A stretch of 64,000 bases of DNA from Paucibacter sp. DJ2R-2 (GCF_025717675.1 NZ_JAJIRT010000005.1:1-64000), one strand, 5' to 3'. Shown: positions 1 to 9,209, numbered from the stretch's first letter. The notes: generated from the letters alone by a model not told the origin. Program-made: numbers and translations.

Positions 1-93
1 GCTCCGATCGCCATGGAAACCGGTCTGCGCTTCGCTATCCGCGAAGGTGGCCGTACCGTGGGTTCGGGTGTGGTTGCTACCATCCTGGCCTAA
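1..93 (+). CDS. tuf: Elongation factor Tu, 3' end (partial)
   Basis: The frame is open from the window edge to TAA at 91-93 and gives the last 30 residues of EF-Tu, including the conserved [13 protein letters not shown] stretch and the ending VVATILA. EF-Tu delivers aminoacyl-tRNA to the ribosome. The gene precedes rpsJ, the usual tuf-rpsJ order at the end of the str operon in betaproteobacteria. Only the C-terminal beta-barrel tail is visible, so the start and the G domain lie outside the window. Confidence 0.95.
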   Translation, partial: APIAMETGLRFAIREGGRTVGSGVVATILA

Positions 94-200
94 CACTTTT
101 GCGTGACCAGTCCGTTAGGCTGCTTTCGGCAGCCAAGCGGGCTTCACCTACTTCGCGGTACTCAAGCGATTGAGTCCGCACGCTCTTTGAAGGAATCGTC

Positions 201-512
201 ATGCAAAAGCAAAAGATCCGCATCCGCCTGAAGGCGTTTGACTACAAGCTGATCGACCAATCGGCTGCCGAGATCGTGGAAACCGCCAAGCGCACCGGCG
301 CGATCGTCAAGGGCCCCGTGCCCCTGCCGACACGCTTTGAGCGTTTCGACATCCTGCGTTCGCCGCACGTCAACAAGTCTTCGCGCGACCAGTTCGAAAT
401 CCGTACCCACCAACGTCTGATGGACATCGTGGACCCGACGGACAAGACTGTTGATGCACTGATGAAGCTCGACCTGCCTGCCGGTGTCGACGTTGAAATC
501 AAGCTGCAGTGA
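201..512 (+). CDS. rpsJ: 30S ribosomal protein S10
   Basis: The 103-residue product has the normal S10 length, begins [19 protein letters not shown] and carries the conserved [10 protein letters not shown] segment. S10 is in the head of the small subunit and also serves transcription antitermination as NusE. The start is ATG preceded by AAGGAA at 190-195. It lies 107 bp after tuf and, unlike a textbook S10 operon, is followed by a terminator hairpin and a 306-bp gap before rplC. It may therefore be expressed largely with tuf and the str operon. Confidence 0.98.
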   Translation: MQKQKIRIRLKAFDYKLIDQSAAEIVETAKRTGAIVKGPVPLPTRFERFDILRSPHVNKSSRDQFEIRTHQRLMDIVDPTDKTVDALMKLDLPAGVDVEIKLQ

Positions 513-572
513 TCATTTGAGTGCCAGAGTTGCCGTGAGGCGGCGCCAGGCACTTGAGCTGATCTAAGAAGA

Positions 573-599
573 GGGCGATTCGAAAGGATCGCCCTTTTT
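573..599 (+). terminator. Intrinsic terminator after rpsJ
   Basis: GGGCGAT at 573-579 and ATCGCCC at 588-594 form a perfect 7-bp stem with an 8-nt loop, followed directly by TTTTT (595-599). It lies 60 bp after the rpsJ stop and upstream of a promoter-like sequence, so it should separate the tuf-rpsJ transcript from the rplC transcript. Confidence 0.85.
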
Positions 600-620
600 C
601 TATGGTGAGTCCAGCAGGCC

Positions 621-650
621 TTGCGCATTCCTCAGGGTTCACGCTATACT
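621..650 (+). promoter_or_regulatory. Candidate sigma-70 promoter of the rplC transcription unit
   Basis: TTGCGC (621-626) and TATACT (645-650) are separated by 18 bp and lie just downstream of the post-rpsJ terminator. Transcription from here would leave a leader of about 160 nt before rplC. That leader contains G/C-rich inverted repeats around 660-690, a plausible place for ribosomal-protein feedback. The promoter is inferred from sequence alone. Confidence 0.6.
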
Positions 651-818
651 CGCCAGCTTTTCCGCGGTGGAATTTTCCGGCGCGGAATTTGGCGCATCGT
701 GTCCGGCAAGGCCTTCTCGAGAGGTTTTGTGCGTACGGTGCACTGGTCAGCCCGGCCAATCGATGTCGGGTGTATGTAAATGGCTTCCAGGGTCAACCTG
801 TGGGGCTGGAGAAAAACC

Positions 819-1490
819 ATGAGTCTAAGCAATCGTCTCGGATTGCTGGGCCGCAAGGTGGGCATGATGCGCATCTTCACGGACGACGGCGATGCCGTTC
901 CTGTGACGGTGCTGGATGTGTCCAACAACCGCGTGTCCCAGATCAAGACCGTAGAGACCGACGGCTACACCGCCATTCAAGTGGTGTTCGGTGAGCGCAA
1001 AGCATCGCGCGTTACCAAGCCGGAAGCCGGCCACCTCGCCAAGGCAGGTGTTGAAGCCGGTCGTGTCATGAGCGAATTCCGTGTTGCCGCCGAAGTGGCT
1101 GCCGAATACAAGCCGGGCGCGCAAGTGCCGGTCTCGCTGTTCGCAGCGGGCCAACTGGTGGACGTGCAAGGCACATCCATCGGTAAGGGTTTTGAGGGCA
1201 CCATCAAGCGCCACAACTTCAGCTCGCAGCGTGCCTCGCACGGTAACAGCCGCTCGCACAATGTTCCTGGCTCCATCTCGATGGCGCAGGATCCGGGTCG
1301 CGTGTTCCCGGGCAAGAAGATGTCGGGTCACCTGGGTGACGTGACGGTGAGCGTGCAGAACCTGGACATCGTGCGCGTTGACGAAGCTCGTCAGCTGCTG
1401 CTGGTCCGCGGTGCTGTACCGGGTTCGAAGAATGGCCACGTTGTCGTTCGCCCCGCCGTCAAGGTCAAGCTCAAGAAGGGAGCCATCTGA
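819..1490 (+). CDS. rplC: 50S ribosomal protein L3
   Basis: The 223-residue protein begins [20 protein letters not shown] and contains the conserved [13 protein letters not shown] and [12 protein letters not shown] loops that approach the peptidyl-transferase centre. L3 is an early assembly protein of the large subunit. The frame is open further upstream to an ATG at 780, but ATG 819 is chosen because GGAGA (808-812) precedes it and the residues after it match the family start. The TGA overlaps the rplD ATG by one base, indicating translational coupling. Confidence 0.97.
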   Translation: MSLSNRLGLLGRKVGMMRIFTDDGDAVPVTVLDVSNNRVSQIKTVETDGYTAIQVVFGERKASRVTKPEAGHLAKAGVEAGRVMSEFRVAAEVAAEYKPGAQVPVSLFAAGQLVDVQGTSIGKGFEGTIKRHNFSSQRASHGNSRSHNVPGSISMAQDPGRVFPGKKMSGHLGDVTVSVQNLDIVRVDEARQLLLVRGAVPGSKNGHVVVRPAVKVKLKKGAI

Positions 1491-2110
1491 TGCAGCTCGA
1501 GCTCCTGAATGAGCAAGGTCAGGCCACCGCCAAGGTGGACGCTCCTGATACGCTGTTTGCTCGCGATTACAACGAAGCCCTGGTGCACCAGGTGGTCGTG
1601 GCCTTCCAGGCCAACGCCCGCCAAGGCACTCGCGCCCAGAAGGACCGCGAACAAGTCAAGCACTCGACCAAGAAGCCGTTCCGTCAAAAGGGAACGGGCC
1701 GTGCACGTGCTGGTATGACGTCTTCGCCGCTGTGGCGCGGGGGCGGTCGGATTTTCCCGAACATGCCCGACGAAAACTTCACCCACAAGCTGAACAAGAA
1801 GATGTATCGCGCCGGTATGGCCGCCATCTTGTCGCAGCTGGCCCGTGAAGGTCGTCTGGCCGTGATCGATTCGATCACGCTGGAAGCTCCCAAGACCAAG
1901 CTGTTGGCCGCCAAGTTCAAGGCCATGGGCCTGGAATCGGTGATGCTGATCGCTGATCAGATGGACGACAACCTGCTGCTCGCTTCGCGCAACCTGGCCA
2001 ATGTGCTGGTGTGCGAGCCGCGCTACGCGGATCCGCTGTCGCTGGTCTTCTACAAGAAGGTGCTGGTGACCAAGGCCGCTATGGAGCAACTCCAGGAGAT
2101 GCTGGCATGA
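1490..2110 (+). CDS. rplD: 50S ribosomal protein L4
   Basis: The 206-residue product has the family's normal length. It carries the extended basic loop ([15 protein letters not shown], about residues 61-75) that lines the exit tunnel. In enterobacteria L4 also represses the S10 operon through the leader RNA; whether it acts on the leader before rplC here cannot be told. ATG overlaps the rplC stop by 1 bp and its own stop overlaps rplW by 4 bp, so rplC-rplD-rplW are coupled. Confidence 0.97.
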   Translation: MQLELLNEQGQATAKVDAPDTLFARDYNEALVHQVVVAFQANARQGTRAQKDREQVKHSTKKPFRQKGTGRARAGMTSSPLWRGGGRIFPNMPDENFTHKLNKKMYRAGMAAILSQLAREGRLAVIDSITLEAPKTKLLAAKFKAMGLESVMLIADQMDDNLLLASRNLANVLVCEPRYADPLSLVFYKKVLVTKAAMEQLQEMLA

Positions 2111-2421
2111 GCGCCCCTAAGTATTCTGAAGGCCGTCTGGCCTCAGTGCTGCTCGCTCCCATCGTGTCCGAAAAGGCCACGGCGGTTGCTGAAAAGCACA
2201 ACCAAGTGTTGTTCAAGGTGCTGCGCGACGCCACCAAGCCGGAAATCAAGGCCGCTGTTGAACTGATGTTCAAGGTCGAGGTTGAGGCTGTGAACGTTGT
2301 CAACGTCAAGGGCAAGGTCAAGAAGTTCGGTCGTTCGATCGGCCGTCGTGACCACGTCAAGAAGGCTTATGTTTCGCTGAAGGCGGGCCAAGAGCTCAAC
2401 TTCTCCGGGGAGGCTGCGTAA
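2107..2421 (+). CDS. rplW: 50S ribosomal protein L23
   Basis: The 104-residue protein begins [22 protein letters not shown] and shows the L23 core IVSEKAT and the VKGKVKKFG loop. L23 sits at the tunnel exit and is the docking site for trigger factor and SRP. The start is the ATG of an ATGA overlap with the rplD stop; the upstream extension of the frame lies inside rplD. TAATG at the 3' end joins it to rplB. Confidence 0.97.
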   Translation: MSAPKYSEGRLASVLLAPIVSEKATAVAEKHNQVLFKVLRDATKPEIKAAVELMFKVEVEAVNVVNVKGKVKKFGRSIGRRDHVKKAYVSLKAGQELNFSGEAA

Positions 2422-3245
2422 TGGCCGTCGTTAAAGTCAAGCCAACCTCGCCCGGCCGCCGTGCCGTCGTGAAGGTGGTGCATTCGCACCTGCACAAGGG
2501 CGCTCCGGAAGCTTCGCTGCTGGAACCGCAAAAGCAAAATGCTGGCCGTAACAACAACGGTCACATCACGATTCGCCACAAGGGCGGTGGTCATAAGCAC
2601 CACTACCGTGTGGTCGACTTCAAGCGCAACAAGGACGGCATTCCCGCCAAGGTTGAGCGCATTGAGTACGACCCGAACCGTACGGCCCACATCGCTCTGG
2701 TGTGCTATGCCGACGGCGAGCGTCGTTACATCATCGCTCCGCGTGGTCTGGAAGTGGGTTCCACAATCTTGAGCGGCGCGGAAGCCCCGATCAAGGCCGG
2801 TAACACGCTGCCTATCCGCAACATCCCCGTGGGTTCCACCATCCATTGCGTCGAAATGCTGCCCGGTAAGGGCGCGCAAATCGCTCGCTCGGCTGGCGTG
2901 TCCGTGGTGCTGATGGCTCGCGAAGGCGTCTACGCCCAGCTGCGTCTGCGCTCGGGTGAAGTTCGTCGCATCCACATCGACTGCCGCGCCACGATTGGCG
3001 AAGTGTCCAACGAAGAGCATCAGCTGCGCCAGTACGGCAAGGCCGGCGCGATCCGCTGGAAGGGCATCCGACCGACCGTTCGTGGTACCGCCATGAACCC
3101 GGTGGATCACCCGCACGGTGGTGGTGAAGGTCGTACCGGTGAAGGCCAGGCGCCTGTGTCGCCGTGGAACACCCTCACGAAGGGCTTCCGCACTCGTAAC
3201 AACAAGCGCACGCAGACGTTCATCGTTTCGCGTCGCAAGAAGTAA
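2421..3245 (+). CDS. rplB: 50S ribosomal protein L2
   Basis: The 274-residue product has the standard length. The universally conserved segment [14 protein letters not shown] near residues 223-236 contains the histidine linked to peptidyl-transferase function, and the start is [15 protein letters not shown]2 bridges the subunits and binds domain IV of 23S rRNA. The start codon overlaps the rplW stop (TAATG), and rpsS follows after 10 bp with a GGGTAGG-type ribosome-binding sequence. Confidence 0.98.
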   Translation: MAVVKVKPTSPGRRAVVKVVHSHLHKGAPEASLLEPQKQNAGRNNNGHITIRHKGGGHKHHYRVVDFKRNKDGIPAKVERIEYDPNRTAHIALVCYADGERRYIIAPRGLEVGSTILSGAEAPIKAGNTLPIRNIPVGSTIHCVEMLPGKGAQIARSAGVSVVLMAREGVYAQLRLRSGEVRRIHIDCRATIGEVSNEEHQLRQYGKAGAIRWKGIRPTVRGTAMNPVDHPHGGGEGRTGEGQAPVSPWNTLTKGFRTRNNKRTQTFIVSRRKK

Positions 3246-3255
3246 AGGGTAGGCC

Positions 3256-3534
3256 ATGACTCGTTCACTGAAGAAGGGCCCGTTCATTGACCACCACCTC
3301 TTGGCCAAGGTCGAGAAGGCGGTTGCTGCCAAGGACAAGAAGCCTATCAAGACCTGGTCGCGTCGCTCGACGATCCTGCCCGAGTTCATCGGTCTGACGA
3401 TCGCTGTGCACAACGGCAAGCAACACGTTCCCGTTTATGTGTCGGACCAGATGGTCGGCCACAAGCTGGGTGAATTCGCACTGACCCGCACCTTCAAAGG
3501 CCATCCGGCCGACAAGAAGGCCGGGAAGAAGTAA
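3256..3534 (+). CDS. rpsS: 30S ribosomal protein S19
   Basis: The 92-residue protein starts [20 protein letters not shown] and carries the family motifs [14 protein letters not shown] and [12 protein letters not shown]19 is in the head of the 30S subunit and contacts S13 and the A-site tRNA region. It lies 10 bp after rplB and 11 bp before rplV in the same orientation, the conserved S10-operon order. Confidence 0.98.
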   Translation: MTRSLKKGPFIDHHLLAKVEKAVAAKDKKPIKTWSRRSTILPEFIGLTIAVHNGKQHVPVYVSDQMVGHKLGEFALTRTFKGHPADKKAGKK

Positions 3535-3545
3535 GGATGCCAACG

Positions 3546-3875
3546 ATGGAAACCAAAGCAATCGTTCGCGGCGTTCGCCTCTCGTGTGACAAGGGCCGCC
3601 TGGTGGCGGACCTGATCCGCGGCAAGAAGGTGGACCATGCGCTCAACATCCTGGAATTCACCCAGAAGAAGGCGGCCCTGATCATCAAGAAGGCGCTGGA
3701 AAGCGCCATCGCCAACGCCGAACACAACGACGGCGCTGACATTGATGAGCTCAAGGTCACCACGATCTATGTGGAGCAAGGTGCCACGCTGAAGCGTTTC
3801 TCTGCCCGGGCCAAAGGCCGTGGCAATCGGATCAGCAAGCCCACCTGCCACATCTTCGTGTCGGTCGGCAACTGA
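3546..3875 (+). CDS. rplV: 50S ribosomal protein L22
   Basis: The 109-residue product beginning [18 protein letters not shown] matches the usual L22 length and contains the C-terminal beta-hairpin region [15 protein letters not shown] that reaches into the exit tunnel. Two in-frame ATGs exist. The first (3537) directly abuts the AAGG sequence at 3533-3536, so the second (3546), with normal Shine-Dalgarno spacing, is taken as the start. It lies between rpsS and rpsC. Confidence 0.96.
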   Translation: METKAIVRGVRLSCDKGRLVADLIRGKKVDHALNILEFTQKKAALIIKKALESAIANAEHNDGADIDELKVTTIYVEQGATLKRFSARAKGRGNRISKPTCHIFVSVGN

Positions 3876-3891
3876 AGGCTGAAGGAAGACT

Positions 3892-4746
3892 ATGGGACAG
3901 AAAATTCATCCGACCGGTTTTCGTCTGCCGGTCACGCGTAACTGGGCTTCGCGTTGGTACGCGAACAACCAGAACTTCGCGACCATGCTGGCTGAAGACC
4001 TGCAAGTCCGGGAGTTCCTGAAGGCTCGCCTGAAGAACGCCGCTGTGTCGCGCGTTCTGATTGAGCGCCCCGCCAAGAACGCCCGTATCACCATTTACTC
4101 GGCACGTCCGGGTGTGGTGATCGGCAAGAAGGGCGAGGACATCGAAAGCCTGAAGGCCGAGTTGACCAAGCGTCTGGGCGTGCCGGTGGCTGTGAACATC
4201 GAAGAAGTGCGCAAGCCTGAAATCGATGCTCAGCTGATCGCCGACTCGATCACCCAGCAGCTGGAAAAGCGCATCATGTTCCGCCGCGCCATGAAGCGTG
4301 CGATGCAGAACGCGATGCGTCTGGGTGCTCAAGGCATCAAGATCATGTCGTCGGGTCGCCTGAACGGCATCGAAATCGCTCGTTGCGAGTGGTACCGTGA
4401 AGGCCGCGTGCCGCTTCACACCCTGAAGGCTGACATCGACTACGGCTTCTCCGAAGCCAGCACGACGTACGGCATCATCGGCGTGAAGGTGTGGGTCTAC
4501 CGCGGTGACCGCCTGGCCAACGGCGATGCGCCGGTGATCAAGAGCGAAGCCGGTGAAGACGATCGTCGCCCGCGTCGCAACGCCCGTCCTGGCGCCCCCG
4601 CCGGCCGTGGCCGTCCGGGTGGTGACCGTGGTCCGCGTGGTGAAGGCGGCGACAAGCCGGCTGCCACCGGTGACGCAGCCCAGCCCGCTGCCAAGCGTGT
4701 CGTCCGTAAGGTCGCACCCGCTGGCGGTGAGGCCAAAGGAGAATAA
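3892..4746 (+). CDS. rpsC: 30S ribosomal protein S3
   Basis: The 284-residue S3 begins [18 protein letters not shown]. Its type-2 KH domain carries the GxxG loop in [12 protein letters not shown], and the C-terminal domain contains the conserved [18 protein letters not shown]3 forms part of the mRNA entry channel with helicase function. It is about 50 residues longer than the Escherichia coli protein because of a Gly/Arg/Pro/Ala-rich, probably disordered tail from about residue 225. Such tails occur in other betaproteobacterial S3 proteins. rplP starts 2 bp after its stop. Confidence 0.97.
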   Translation: MGQKIHPTGFRLPVTRNWASRWYANNQNFATMLAEDLQVREFLKARLKNAAVSRVLIERPAKNARITIYSARPGVVIGKKGEDIESLKAELTKRLGVPVAVNIEEVRKPEIDAQLIADSITQQLEKRIMFRRAMKRAMQNAMRLGAQGIKIMSSGRLNGIEIARCEWYREGRVPLHTLKADIDYGFSEASTTYGIIGVKVWVYRGDRLANGDAPVIKSEAGEDDRRPRRNARPGAPAGRGRPGGDRGPRGEGGDKPAATGDAAQPAAKRVVRKVAPAGGEAKGE

Positions 4747-4748
4747 AC

Positions 4749-5165
4749 ATGCTGCAACCAGCTCGTCGCAAATACCGCAAGGAGCAAAAGGGCCGTAACA
4801 CTGGTGTTGCCACCCGTGGTGCTGCCGTGTCTTTCGGTGACTTCGGTCTGAAGGCCACTGAACGCGGTCGCCTGACGGCTCGTCAAATCGAAGCTGCACG
4901 TCGTGCAATCTCGCGCCATATCAAGCGCGGTGGTCGCATCTTCATCCGCATCTTCCCCGACAAGCCGATCTCCCAGAAGCCTGCTGAAGTCCGGATGGGT
5001 AACGGCAAGGGCAACCCGGAGTACTACGTCGCTGAAATTCAGCCTGGCAAGGTGCTCTACGAGATCAACGGTGTGCCGGAAGCCCTGGCTCGCGAAGCGT
5101 TCACTCTGGCAGCTGCAAAGCTGCCGCTGAGCTGCACCTTCGTGACCCGCCAGGTCGGCACCTGA
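4749..5165 (+). CDS. rplP: 50S ribosomal protein L16
   Basis: The 138-residue protein begins [19 protein letters not shown] and has the conserved [20 protein letters not shown] segment near the A-site tRNA elbow. L16 is needed for late maturation of the 50S subunit. Its ribosome-binding site AAAGGAG lies in the last codons of rpsC, indicating translational coupling. rpmC follows 13 bp downstream. Confidence 0.97.
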   Translation: MLQPARRKYRKEQKGRNTGVATRGAAVSFGDFGLKATERGRLTARQIEAARRAISRHIKRGGRIFIRIFPDKPISQKPAEVRMGNGKGNPEYYVAEIQPGKVLYEINGVPEALAREAFTLAAAKLPLSCTFVTRQVGT

Positions 5166-5178
5166 AGCGGAGAACACC

Positions 5179-5379
5179 ATGAAAGCATCTGAACTGCGTG
5201 GCAAAGACGTCGCTGCCTTGGAAAAGGAAGTGACCGACCTGCTGAAGGCCCATTTCGGCCTCCGCATGCAAAAGGCGACCCAACAGTTGACCAACCACAC
5301 CGTGCTGGGCAACACGCGCCGCGACATCGCTCGTGTCAAGACTGTTTTGGCCGAGAAGAAGAAGGGAGCCGCGAAATGA
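5179..5379 (+). CDS. rpmC: 50S ribosomal protein L29
   Basis: The 66-residue product starts [20 protein letters not shown] and ends with the typical [17 protein letters not shown] helix. L29 is a two-helix protein next to L23 at the exit tunnel. AGCGGAG upstream of ATG serves as the ribosome-binding site. The stop overlaps the rpsQ start in an ATGA arrangement. Confidence 0.96.
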   Translation: MKASELRGKDVAALEKEVTDLLKAHFGLRMQKATQQLTNHTVLGNTRRDIARVKTVLAEKKKGAAK

Positions 5380-5645
5380 CGCAAGCTCAAGAGAAGAACA
5401 CGCGCACCCTGGTGGGTCGCGTGGTCAGCGACAAGCGCTCCAAGACCGTCACGGTCCTGGTCGAGCGTCGCGCCAAGCACGAGCTCTACGGCAAGATCGT
5501 GGCCCGTTCCCGCAAGTACCACGCCCATGATGAAAATGGCGAGTACAAGATGGGTGACGTCGTCGAGATCGCTGAAGGCCGTCCGTTGTCCAAGACCAAG
5601 AGCTGGGTTGTGACCCGCTTGGTCGAGAAGGCACAAGTGGTCTGA
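5376..5645 (+). CDS. rpsQ: 30S ribosomal protein S17
   Basis: The 89-residue S17 begins [21 protein letters not shown] and carries the OB-fold signature [19 protein letters not shown]17 is a primary 16S rRNA-binding protein. It is translationally coupled to rpmC through a 4-bp overlap. It is the last gene of the S10-type unit here, because a terminator hairpin follows about 50 bp downstream and the spc genes only resume after a peroxiredoxin gene. Confidence 0.97.
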   Translation: MTQAQEKNTRTLVGRVVSDKRSKTVTVLVERRAKHELYGKIVARSRKYHAHDENGEYKMGDVVEIAEGRPLSKTKSWVVTRLVEKAQVV

Positions 5646-5693
5646 TCGCTGCTAGACATGTCTTTCGCGGGGTCTTAGTGCCCTGATTGACAG

Positions 5694-5735
5694 GAATGAC
5701 CGGAACGCTGGAATACTGGCGCCCGGTCATTTTTC
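5694..5735 (+). terminator. Intrinsic terminator after rpsQ
   Basis: ATGACCGG (5696-5703) and CCGGTCAT (5723-5730) form a perfect 8-bp stem that can be extended by A-U pairs at its base, followed by TTTTTC. It would end the S10 transcript 50-90 bp after rpsQ and insulate it from the peroxiredoxin gene. Confidence 0.75.
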
Positions 5736-5828
5736 ATTTTCGAAGTTACTTTCTCTCGTCGCATGGGCCTTCTGTGCGCGATGAGTTCGTTGCTTCCAAT
5801 TCCGCTACCCAACTAAAAGGACAACTCC

Positions 5829-6338
5829 ATGCTGAAGATTGGCGATCGCCTGCCCGCTGCGACCTTGCAAGAATTCATTGAAGTCGAGGGCGAGGGTTGC
5901 TCCCTCGGTCCGAATAAGTTCGCTGTTGACGCCCTGGTGGCTGGCAAGAAGATTGCCATCTTTGCTTTGCCTGGCGCCTTCACGCCAACTTGTTCCGCCC
6001 AGCATGTGCCTGGCTATGTGCAGCAGGCTGCGGCTCTGCGCGCCGCTGGTGTTGATGAGATCTGGTGTCTGTCTGTCAATGACGCATTCGTCATGGGAGC
6101 TTGGGGCCGCGAGCAAAAGACTGCAGGCAGCGTGCGCATGATGGCTGACGGTAGCGCTGAGTTCACCAAAGCAACGGGACTGACTCTGGACCTGACGGCG
6201 GGTGGGCTCGGTCTACGTTCGCAGCGCTACTCCATGCTGGTCGTCGATGGCGTTGTCAAGACGCTCAATATTGAAGCTCCGGGCAAGTTCGAAGTCAGCG
6301 ACGCATCGACCATGCTGAGCCAGGCTCAGCAGGTCTGA
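5829..6338 (+). CDS. Peroxiredoxin, Prx5 family
   Basis: The 169-residue protein has the Prx5-type active site PGAFTPTCSAQHVPGY with the peroxidatic cysteine at residue 55. Other cysteines are at 24 and 80. The conserved arginine lies in LRSQRYSMLVVDG. Enzymes of this family reduce hydrogen peroxide and organic peroxides with thioredoxin, glutaredoxin or glutathione; which reductant is used here is not evident. AAAAGGA precedes the ATG. The gene sits between rpsQ and rplN, bounded upstream by a terminator and downstream by a promoter-like region, so it is probably a separate unit inside the ribosomal array. Confidence 0.93.
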   Translation: MLKIGDRLPAATLQEFIEVEGEGCSLGPNKFAVDALVAGKKIAIFALPGAFTPTCSAQHVPGYVQQAAALRAAGVDEIWCLSVNDAFVMGAWGREQKTAGSVRMMADGSAEFTKATGLTLDLTAGGLGLRSQRYSMLVVDGVVKTLNIEAPGKFEVSDASTMLSQAQQV

Positions 6339-6434
6339 GCTCGCGCGGCACCGTTCGGCGCTGCGCATCGTCGGGCGCTTGCATGACACAGGCCTCGCGA
6401 GAGGCTGACTATTCAATTGTTTTGCAAATCGCGC

Positions 6435-6464
6435 TTGACGGCACCAGAGCTTCTGGTGCACAAT
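6435..6464 (+). promoter_or_regulatory. Candidate spc promoter with a palindromic spacer
   Basis: TTGACG (6435-6440) and CACAAT (6459-6464) are separated by 18 bp. The spacer is almost entirely a perfect inverted repeat, GCACCAGA (6441-6448) and TCTGGTGC (6452-6459), around a 3-nt centre. The resulting leader to rplN would be about 175 nt. The gap from 6339 to 6647 otherwise shows only a weak hairpin at 6392-6405. Function is inferred from position and sequence. Confidence 0.55.
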
Positions 6465-6647
6465 CTAAAGCTTCGCCGAACGCAAGGCGCATCTAGTGAT
6501 GCGTTATGGCCTCGGATCCGCCCTCAACTGCTGGGCGCGAAACTCACACAGGAGTGCTGAGAATCGCGTTTGGTCAACGGGCCCAAGACTGACCGATGAG
6601 CTTTGTGCGTCATGCATGGGGTGATTTGGGAAAAGTTGGGGATAGAC

Positions 6648-7016
6648 ATGATTCAAATGCAATCGCGACTTGATGTCGCGGACAACACTGGCGCTAAATC
6701 CGTCATGTGCATCAAGGTGCTTGGTGGTTCCAAGCGTCGTTATGCCGGGATTGGTGACATCATCAAGGTCAGCATCAAAGAAGCTGCGCCTCGTGCCCGA
6801 GTGAAAAAGGGTGAGGTTTACAGCGCTGTGGTGGTTCGCACCGCCAAGGGCGTTCGTCGTCAAGATGGCTCTTTGGTCAAGTTCGACGGCAATGCCGCCG
6901 TGCTGCTGAACGCCAAGCTCGAGCCGATCGGCACTCGCATCTTCGGCCCCGTTACGCGTGAACTGCGTACGGAGCGTTTCATGAAGATCGTGTCGCTGGC
7001 GCCTGAGGTTCTCTGA
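6648..7016 (+). CDS. rplN: 50S ribosomal protein L14
   Basis: The 122-residue protein starts [21 protein letters not shown], the standard L14 N-terminus, and contains the conserved [15 protein letters not shown] and FGPVTRELR segments. L14 lies at the subunit interface and binds the silencing factor RsfS in other bacteria. The frame extends 45 bases upstream, but the family start is ATG 6648. It is the first gene of the spc-type unit, which continues through at least secY. Confidence 0.97.
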   Translation: MIQMQSRLDVADNTGAKSVMCIKVLGGSKRRYAGIGDIIKVSIKEAAPRARVKKGEVYSAVVVRTAKGVRRQDGSLVKFDGNAAVLLNAKLEPIGTRIFGPVTRELRTERFMKIVSLAPEVL

Positions 7017-7042
7017 GCTCAGCCACAGACAAAGGTATTGCC

Positions 7043-7360
7043 ATGAACAAGATTCGCACAGGCGACGAGGTCATCGTTCTGACCGGCCGTGACAAAGGTA
7101 AGCGCGGCGCGGTTTCGCAACGCGTGGATGCTGATCACATCGTCGTCGACGGCATCAATGTCGTCAAAAAGCACGTCAAGCCCAACCCGATGAAGGGTAC
7201 CACCGGTGGTGTGGTGGACAAGACGATGCCTATCCATCAATCCAACGTGGCGATTTTCAACGCTGCATCCGGCAAGGCCGATCGCGTGGGCATCAAGCTC
7301 ACCGCCGATGGCAAGAAGGTGCGCGTTTACAAGTCGACCGGCGAAGAGATCAAGGCTTAA
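7043..7360 (+). CDS. rplX: 50S ribosomal protein L24
   Basis: The 105-residue product begins [22 protein letters not shown], the KOW motif of L24, followed by [17 protein letters not shown]24 starts assembly of the 50S subunit and lies near the exit tunnel. It is 26 bp after rplN and 10 bp before rplE, co-oriented, in the conserved spc order. Confidence 0.97.
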   Translation: MNKIRTGDEVIVLTGRDKGKRGAVSQRVDADHIVVDGINVVKKHVKPNPMKGTTGGVVDKTMPIHQSNVAIFNAASGKADRVGIKLTADGKKVRVYKSTGEEIKA

Positions 7361-7370
7361 GGGGTTCGAC

Positions 7371-7910
7371 ATGGCTCGTTTGCAAGCGTTTTATCGCGAA
7401 AAAGTTGTGCCCGACCTCTCGACGAAGTTTGGTTACAAGTCGGTCATGGAAGTGCCGCGCATCACCAAGATCACACTGAATATGGGTGTGAGCGAGGCCG
7501 TTGCCGACAAGAAGGTCATGGACCACGCCGTGGGTGACCTGACCAAGATCGCCGGCCAGAAGCCCGTCGTGACGAAGTCGAAGAAGGCGATTGCCGGCTT
7601 CAAGATTCGTGACTCGGTGCCTATCGGCTGCATGGTCACACTGCGTGGCGTCCAGATGTATGAATTCCTGGATCGCTTTGTGACGATCGCGCTGCCGCGC
7701 GTTCGTGACTTCCGTGGTATCTCGGGTCGCTCGTTCGACGGACGTGGCAACTACAACATCGGCGTCAAAGAACAGATCATCTTCCCTGAGATCGACTATG
7801 ACAAGGTGGATGCGCTGCGTGGTCTGAACATCAGCATCACCACTACCGCCAAGACGGACGACGAAGCCAAGGCTCTCCTGGCTGCGTTCAAGTTTCCGTT
7901 CAAGAACTGA
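7371..7910 (+). CDS. rplE: 50S ribosomal protein L5
   Basis: The 179-residue L5 begins [20 protein letters not shown] and contains [10 protein letters not shown] and the [17 protein letters not shown] segment characteristic of the family. L5 binds 5S rRNA and contacts the P-site tRNA. The frame reaches upstream inside rplX, but ATG 7371 with GGGG/GG-rich sequence before it matches the family start. rpsN follows after 8 bp. Confidence 0.97.
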   Translation: MARLQAFYREKVVPDLSTKFGYKSVMEVPRITKITLNMGVSEAVADKKVMDHAVGDLTKIAGQKPVVTKSKKAIAGFKIRDSVPIGCMVTLRGVQMYEFLDRFVTIALPRVRDFRGISGRSFDGRGNYNIGVKEQIIFPEIDYDKVDALRGLNISITTTAKTDDEAKALLAAFKFPFKN

Positions 7911-7918
7911 GGTGACTC

Positions 7919-8224
7919 GTGGCTAAAACTTCACTTATTCAACGTGAACTGAAGCGCGACGCGTTGGTGGCCAAGTACGCGAAGAAATACGCGGAACTGA
8001 AGGCAATCATCAACGACGCGAAGAAGTCGGACGAAGAGCGCTACATCGCTCGCCTGGAGCTGCAGAAGCTGCCTCGCAATGCCTACCCGACCCGTCAGCG
8101 TAATCGCTGCGCGTTGACTGGCCGTCCCCGCGGTACTTTCCGCAAGTTCGGCCTGGGCCGTAACAAGATTCGTGAGCTGGCCTTCAAGGGCGACATCCCC
8201 GGTGTCGTCAAGGCCAGCTGGTAA
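7919..8224 (+). CDS. rpsN: 30S ribosomal protein S14 (zinc-free type)
   Basis: The 101-residue product begins with GTG ([20 protein letters not shown]) and ends [15 protein letters not shown]. It is the long form of S14 without the CxxC zinc ribbon of the short form, and has the [12 protein letters not shown] motif. S14 belongs to the head of the 30S subunit. GAGGTGA just upstream is a good ribosome-binding site, which supports the GTG start. Confidence 0.96.
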   Translation: MAKTSLIQRELKRDALVAKYAKKYAELKAIINDAKKSDEERYIARLELQKLPRNAYPTRQRNRCALTGRPRGTFRKFGLGRNKIRELAFKGDIPGVVKASW

Positions 8225-8249
8225 TCGGCACGATTAGGAGATTTCGCAA

Positions 8250-8645
8250 ATGAGCATGAGTGATCCTATCGCCGATATGCTGACCCGCATTCGCAACGCC
8301 CAAAGCGTTGAGAAGCCCAGCGTCGTGATGCCTTCCTCCAAGTTGAAGATCGCGATCGCCAAAGTCCTGAAGGACGAGGGTTATATCGACAGTTTCGCAG
8401 TGCGCGGTGAAGCCGCTCGCCCGGAGCTGGAGATTGCGCTGAAGTATTACGCCGGACGTCCGGTGATCGAGCGCATCGAGCGCGTGAGCCGCCCCGGCCT
8501 GCGCATTTACAAGGGCCGCCACGATATTCCTCAGGTCATGAATGGCCTGGGTGTGGCGATTGTCACCACCCCGCAAGGTGTGATGACGGACCGCAAAGCA
8601 CGTCAAGCCGGCATCGGCGGCGAAGTGCTCTGCTACGTCGCCTAA
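8250..8645 (+). CDS. rpsH: 30S ribosomal protein S8
   Basis: The 131-residue S8 begins [19 protein letters not shown] and ends with the conserved [16 protein letters not shown]8 binds helix 21 of 16S rRNA. In enterobacteria it represses the spc operon by binding mRNA near rplE; no attempt was made to fold that site here. The start has GGAG at -14 to -11. The gene lies 25 bp after rpsN. Confidence 0.97.
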   Translation: MSMSDPIADMLTRIRNAQSVEKPSVVMPSSKLKIAIAKVLKDEGYIDSFAVRGEAARPELEIALKYYAGRPVIERIERVSRPGLRIYKGRHDIPQVMNGLGVAIVTTPQGVMTDRKARQAGIGGEVLCYVA

Positions 8646-8664
8646 GCGCAAGGAGATTTACACA

Positions 8665-9198
8665 ATGTCCCGCGTTGGAAAAATGCCGGTCGCCATTCCC
8701 CAGGGAGTGGACGTGACCGTGAGCGCTGATCAAGTCAGCGTCAAGGGCGCTCTGGGTACGCTGGTGCGTCCCCTGAACGGCCTCGTGACCATCAAGAATG
8801 AAGGCGGCCAGCTGTCTTTCGTTCCCCGTGACGACTCGACCGCCGCTGGCGCGATGAGCGGTACCGTTCGCGCTCTGGTGGCCAATATGGTCAACGGCGT
8901 GAGCAAGGGTTTCGAAAAGAAGCTGAACCTGGTTGGCGTGGGCTTCCGTGCCCAGGCTCAAGGTCAAAAGCTGAACCTGCAGATCGGTTTCTCTCACCCT
9001 GTGGTGAAAGACATGCCGGCTGGTATCAAGGTTGAGTGCCCGACCCAGACCGAAATTCTGATCAAGGGCGCGGATCGCCAAGTGGTCGGACAGCTGGCAG
9101 CAGAAGTGCGCGCCTTCCGTCCGCCGGAGCCCTACAAGGGCAAGGGCATCCGCTATTCCGACGAGAAGGTCTCTCTCAAAGAGACCAAGAAGAAGTAA
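8665..9198 (+). CDS. rplF: 50S ribosomal protein L6
   Basis: The 177-residue protein starts [20 protein letters not shown] and contains the C-terminal L6 signature [17 protein letters not shown]6 is close to the factor-binding site of the 50S subunit. AAGGAG at 8649-8654 precedes the ATG. It is followed by rplR after 11 bp. Confidence 0.97.
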   Translation: MSRVGKMPVAIPQGVDVTVSADQVSVKGALGTLVRPLNGLVTIKNEGGQLSFVPRDDSTAAGAMSGTVRALVANMVNGVSKGFEKKLNLVGVGFRAQAQGQKLNLQIGFSHPVVKDMPAGIKVECPTQTEILIKGADRQVVGQLAAEVRAFRPPEPYKGKGIRYSDEKVSLKETKKK

Positions 9199-9209
9199 GG
9201 AGCAGCGCC

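Noticed and set aside
118-134. GGCTGC/GCAGCC hairpin between tuf and rpsJ as a terminator
   Set aside because: The stem is only 6 bp and no T-tract follows; at most it is a pause or processing hairpin.
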